From the NCBI RefSeq assembly GCF_029223585.1, contig NZ_CP119424.1, forward strand, positions 1,674,001-1,738,000: a stretch of 64,000 nucleotides of DNA, read 5' to 3'. Shown here in pieces: positions 63,189 through 64,000 of this stretch. The translations under genes and the position numbers were made by a program. Within the stretch, counting starts at the first letter, position 1. Each line of letters begins with the position of its first letter. The notes under the pieces were generated by a model. It was not told the origin of the DNA. It searched no databases and worked only from the letters and a program-made list of their open reading frames with translations. The stretch is from Photobacterium sp. DA100 (lineage in GTDB: Bacteria; Pseudomonadota; Gammaproteobacteria; Enterobacterales; Vibrionaceae).

Positions 63189-64000
63189 CTATTGCATTTG
63201 CTTTAATAGACTGGCCAATTTTGCGTTCCCGCCTGCGATGGGGGCCCACTGGTAATGCACGACTGGCGTCGCGGCAGACTGCAAATCGTCGGCAAAACTG
63301 CGCAGTCCTACATTCACTACCCTGATCCCATCGAGCAAAGCGGGTCGCTCTTCAACCGCCTTTGTTCCTTGTTGTTCAATCAGAGCCTCTGACAGCAGCA
63401 CCGCTTCTTCCAAGGTATTCACCACAGCCACACCGGCCTCAACCAAGGTTTCGATTTGCTGCGAGCGCTGCTGCGGATCCGCCTCTGTTCCTGTTACCGT
63501 CGCGATGGCGTGCAGCGGGCTTTGGCGCTTCGATTTTGCGCTTTCAACTGCCTCCACCAGCGCTGCCGCCGGATCCGCTGTTGCGCCATAGCCGATAACG
63601 ACATCGAGCAATAGCACCCCAACCTGCTCATCGACTGCGCGTTTTTCAATTTCGAGGGTACGTGTGGTTGGATCAATCATCGGGTGAGGGCGACCGACGG
63701 TATAGTGATCATCACCGAGGTCGATAATGAGGTGGCCGCCATCATTGAGCATAACGCCCTGGTCATGGGCATCATCGACAGCCAAGCCAAGTTGCTCCGC
63801 GGTAAGCATCGCGGCCTCGGCAGCCAGAGTCCCGCCCGTGTATAGGCCGAGGATTTTCTTCCCAGCCGTTTTATTACAACCTGGCACATACTGGCGGACA
63901 TTGGCCAGCATCGCGGCAAGCCTGCCGGCTTCGGCAAGGCTGTTGGCAAAAAAGACATTGCCATCACGCGCCTTTTCACGGCGGGTACCGAGGAACAGCG
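63189..64000 (-). CDS. allF: AllF (FdrA) subunit, C-terminal part, cut by window edge
   Basis: The frame is open to the right edge (codons begin at 63998), giving 270 residues of the FdrA family, a succinyl-CoA-synthetase-like fold: LGLYTGGTLAAEAAMLTA, ILDLGDDHYTVGRPHPMIDP and VLLLDVVIGYGATADPAAALVEA. The N-terminal part lies outside. First of the allF-G-H-D-C-MFS run. Confidence 0.9.
   Translation of the reverse strand, partial: LFLGTRREKARDGNVFFANSLAEAGRLAAMLANVRQYVPGCNKTAGKKILGLYTGGTLAAEAAMLTAEQLGLAVDDAHDQGVMLNDGGHLIIDLGDDHYTVGRPHPMIDPTTRTLEIEKRAVDEQVGVLLLDVVIGYGATADPAAALVEAVESAKSKRQSPLHAIATVTGTEADPQQRSQQIETLVEAGVAVVNTLEEAVLLSEALIEQQGTKAVEERPALLDGIRVVNVGLRSFADDLQSAATPVVHYQWAPIAGGNAKLASLLKQMQ

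Overview
The window looks like a chromosomal segment of a marine gammaproteobacterium of the family Vibrionaceae, perhaps Photobacterium or a close relative. This rests on a VF530-type DNA-binding protein, a fused peroxiredoxin-glutaredoxin, the YeeN form of the YebC family, a fructose-type mannose PTS locus next to manA, and a csp/H-NS region. The genus is an inference. Coding is dense and on both strands, with many clear intrinsic terminators.

0-12 kb: sugar uptake. A KdgM-like porin and a sodium:solute symporter diverge from an ABC-transporter ATPase cut by the window edge; two identical LacI-type operators (GAAACGTTTC) sit just upstream of the two divergent genes. Next come a nucleotidyltransferase-like protein, the VF530 protein, a peroxiredoxin-glutaredoxin with a good OxyR-like site, and tRNA-Ser(UGA) followed by decayed copies of its own 3' end. 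The mannose block is manA, a fructose-family EIIABC, an AraC-type regulator, an EIIB and an EIIA joined to an HPr-like domain without its histidine.

12-25 kb: yeeN, fetAB, a 1321-residue AsmA-family protein, and a three-gene overlapping operon (RimK-like ATP-grasp, second ATP-grasp with a C-terminal helix-hairpin-helix-like tail, M14 zinc carboxypeptidase) divergent from an M20 peptidase. I do not know a described pathway for this set.

25-48 kb: a two-receiver diguanylate cyclase, an SMP-30 family protein, an acetyltransferase, an ABC exporter, katG with an OxyR-like site, LysE plus AraC, cytochrome P460, an octaheme tetrathionate-reductase-like cytochrome with a b-type cytochrome partner, a lipase-like hydrolase with a small putative lipoprotein, a LysR/NmrA-type divergent pair, a single-chain ACP-acyl-AMP ligase-PlsC protein, a small zinc-ribbon protein, and a CysB-like regulator with a dicarboxylate-type symporter.

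48-64 kb: an AT-rich, rearranged region followed by an allantoin catabolism operon. It holds a cold-shock gene followed by a chain of very small ORFs, an H-NS-like gene, a broken NCS1 allantoin permease fused to an N-terminally truncated allantoinase, an intact NCS1 permease, and a 5'-truncated second copy of the symporter in inverted orientation. The two symporter copies are nearly identical over 0.8 kb, so the 7.5 kb between them could invert. The right edge carries MFS, allC, allD, allH, allG and partial allF, an oxamate-forming route from allantoate. The only allantoinase visible is truncated and allE is not in view.
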